A DNA stretch of 13,668 nt from Clostridia bacterium (GTDB lineage: Bacteria; Bacillota_A; Clostridia; Oscillospirales; CAG-272), in NCBI GenBank assembly GCA_017626655.1, contig JAGAIH010000082.1:1-13668 (forward strand), given 5' to 3'. This document shows, in pieces, positions 12,827-13,668 of this stretch; the first letter of the stretch is position 1; each line of letters begins with the position of its first letter. The notes under the pieces were generated by a model, which had not been told where the DNA came from, searched no databases, and saw only the letters and a program-made list of their open reading frames with translations. Position numbers and translations under genes: made by a program.

Positions 12827-13576
12827 ATGAACGACACCGAAAAGCATTCACCCGCAACGAAAAACGAGGAAGCCAACCGCGAGACCGAGCAGGTGCTGGA
12901 GACCATTGACCGCTCGGCCTCGGTGGCGGTCAAAAACGGGGAGGAGACCATCTACTGCCTGTCGGTCATCGGCCAGATCGAGGGGCATTACGTCCTCCCC
13001 GAGGGGCAGAAGGCCACCAAATACGAGCAGCTGATCCCCCTCCTGGTCTCGGTGGAGGAGAACAGCGACTACGACGGGCTTCTGGTGATCCTCAACACCA
13101 TGGGTGGGGACGTGGAGGCGGGGCTGGCTTTGGCCGAGCTGATTGCGTCCATGAAAAAGCCCACAGTGACCCTGGTGCTGGGGGGAAGCCACTCCATCGG
13201 GGTGCCCTTGGCGGTGGCGGGCAAGCGGTCCTTCATCGTTCCCTCGGCCACCATGACCATCCACCCCGTCCGCATCAGCGGCACCGTCATCGGTGCTCCC
13301 CAGACCTATCGGTATTTTCACGATATGCAGGATCGGATCCTCACCTTCGTGGCCGCCCACAGCCGTGCAGACAAGGAGGCTCTGCGCGCCCTCATGATGA
13401 AGCCCGACGAGATCGCCAACGATATCGGGAGCATCCTGGACGGGGAAGAGGCGGTGAGGCTGGGGCTGATCGACGAGGTCGGGGGGCTGGATAAGGCATT
13501 GGGGTGTCTGAAAGGAATGATCGAAAAGCAGATAAAAGATACAAAGATACAAGATGAAAGTTGGAAAGTTGTATAA
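12827..13576 (+). CDS. tepA: TepA-like ClpP-fold serine protease (translocation-enhancing protein family)
   Basis: A 249-residue ClpP/crotonase-fold protease. Conserved parts: LLVILNTMGGDVEAG (85-99; the GGD oxyanion region), LGGSHSIGVPLAV with nucleophile S123, and MTIHPVR with H146. GSILDGEEAVRLGLIDEVGG matches the usual C-terminal helix region. The pattern fits B. subtilis TepA (YmfB), a cytoplasmic or membrane-associated ClpP-like protein linked to protein export and spore physiology. ATG 12827 is chosen because GAAAGGA (12812-12818) precedes it; an earlier in-frame ATG (12731) lies in repeat DNA. Residues about 237-249 (DTKIQDESWKVV) are encoded by the AGATACAAAGATAC repeat and look like an appended tail. 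An IS begins within about ten bases of the stop. Confidence 0.9.
   Translation: MNDTEKHSPATKNEEANRETEQVLETIDRSASVAVKNGEETIYCLSVIGQIEGHYVLPEGQKATKYEQLIPLLVSVEENSDYDGLLVILNTMGGDVEAGLALAELIASMKKPTVTLVLGGSHSIGVPLAVAGKRSFIVPSATMTIHPVRISGTVIGAPQTYRYFHDMQDRILTFVAAHSRADKEALRALMMKPDEIANDIGSILDGEEAVRLGLIDEVGGLDKALGCLKGMIEKQIKDTKIQDESWKVV
13537..13550 (+). repeat. AGATACAAAGATAC string, copy 2
   Basis: Identical to 8880-8893. Here it lies inside the 3' end of the TepA-like gene and encodes part of its C-terminal tail; the downstream AAGATGAAAG resembles AAGATATGAAAAG at the kinase start. Confidence 0.65.
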
Positions 13577-13582
13577 TAAAAG

Positions 13583-13611
13583 TGGACAAACCGAGAAGTT
13601 AATGGTATAAT
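13583..13611 (+). promoter_or_regulatory. Sigma-70-type promoter within the IS left end
   Basis: TGGACA (13583-13588) and a perfect TATAAT (13606-13611) are separated by exactly 17 bases. The -10 lies within an inverted repeat, GTTAAT-GGTATA-ATTAAC (13598-13615). It would drive the transposase gene starting at 13634. Confidence 0.65.
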
Positions 13612-13633
13612 TAACTTGGAAAGGGGTGAGTCC

Positions 13634-13668
13634 ATGAGAAGAACGTACAGCAGAGACTTCAAGATCAA
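13634..13668 (+). CDS. IS3-family transposase OrfA, N-terminal fragment
   Basis: Only the first 11 codons (MRRTYSRDFKI) are in the window. The opening matches the M-[RK]-[RK]-x-Y-[ST]-x-[ED]-F-K start of IS3-type OrfA helix-turn-helix proteins that bind the IS ends. A GGAAAGGGG stretch (13618-13626) lies just upstream. The gene is cut by the window edge. Confidence 0.65.
   Translation, partial: MRRTYSRDFKI

Larger units (their letters stand above)
13583..13668 (+). mobile_element. Left end of an IS3-like insertion sequence (partial)
   Basis: The sequence changes character a few bases after the TepA stop: TGGACAAACCGAGAAG opens a typical IS left end, followed by a promoter, a ribosome binding site and a transposase OrfA start. 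The exact terminal base and the target duplication cannot be set because the right end lies outside the window. Confidence 0.6.

Noticed and set aside
12848..13552. Long - strand open frame opposite tepA
   Set aside because: Low-complexity His/Gly/Asp-rich translation, no start signal, antisense to a conserved protease.

Overview
The window looks like chromosomal DNA of a G+C-rich Clostridia bacterium, probably an Oscillospirales-type gut lineage. The evidence is the A/GAAAGGAG-type ribosome binding sites 5-9 bases before most starts, a TepA-type serine protease, gut-Firmicutes-style APH and GDPD enzymes, and many short palindromic (REP-like) repeats of the CCTTCCCC...GGGGAAGG type. The taxonomic placement is inference. 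Every gene I can support is on the + strand; the long - strand reading frames look like codon-bias shadows.

Layout. 1-184: a REP-like element leading into a DUF4304-like protein gene (185-1522). 1558-2115: a two-helix membrane protein. 2128-2202: four tandem hairpin units forming the leader of an RlmD-type 23S rRNA methyltransferase (2216-3355). 3352-3933: a REP-associated tyrosine transposase (RAYT) whose ATG overlaps the methyltransferase stop, and whose reading frame carries two inverted, nearly identical hairpin units. 3957-5984: a membrane protein, an SGNH-type hydrolase and a GNAT acetyltransferase, closely packed. 6000-6893: an A+T-richer gene for a DUF559 (PD-(D/E)XK-like) nuclease with a C-terminal region that may be a degenerate RNase H-like fold. 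6905-7780: a xylose-isomerase-like TIM-barrel enzyme. 7781-8087: two REP-like elements in inverted orientation around an A+T-rich spacer, the second running into the ribosome binding site of a GDPD-family phosphodiesterase (8088-8879). 8930-9724: an APH-type kinase. 9784-11440: two membrane proteins with possible PH-like domains, a small unknown protein, and a mosaic gene remnant (10282-10395). 11466-12416: a GNAT-ASCH fusion. 12417-12826: a 410-base intergenic block of REP-like elements. 12827-13576: TepA-like protease. 13583-end: the left end of an IS3-like insertion sequence with its own promoter.

The genes do not form an obvious single pathway. They read as a co-directional run of small accessory and housekeeping genes, several translationally coupled or only 10-30 bases apart. 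The shared theme is repeat activity. At least four short-repeat families have settled between genes and sometimes inside them: the CCTTCCCC/GATGAGG composite, the GTAGGGAGCGGTG hairpin, the GATATGCCC/GGGCG hairpin array, and the ATGCAAAATGCG and AGATACAAAGATAC A-rich strings. They supply leaders, ribosome binding sites, start codons and a C-terminal tail. A RAYT, the transposase class associated with REP repeats, sits in the same window and carries one of these families in its own coding sequence. That is the most unusual feature here.
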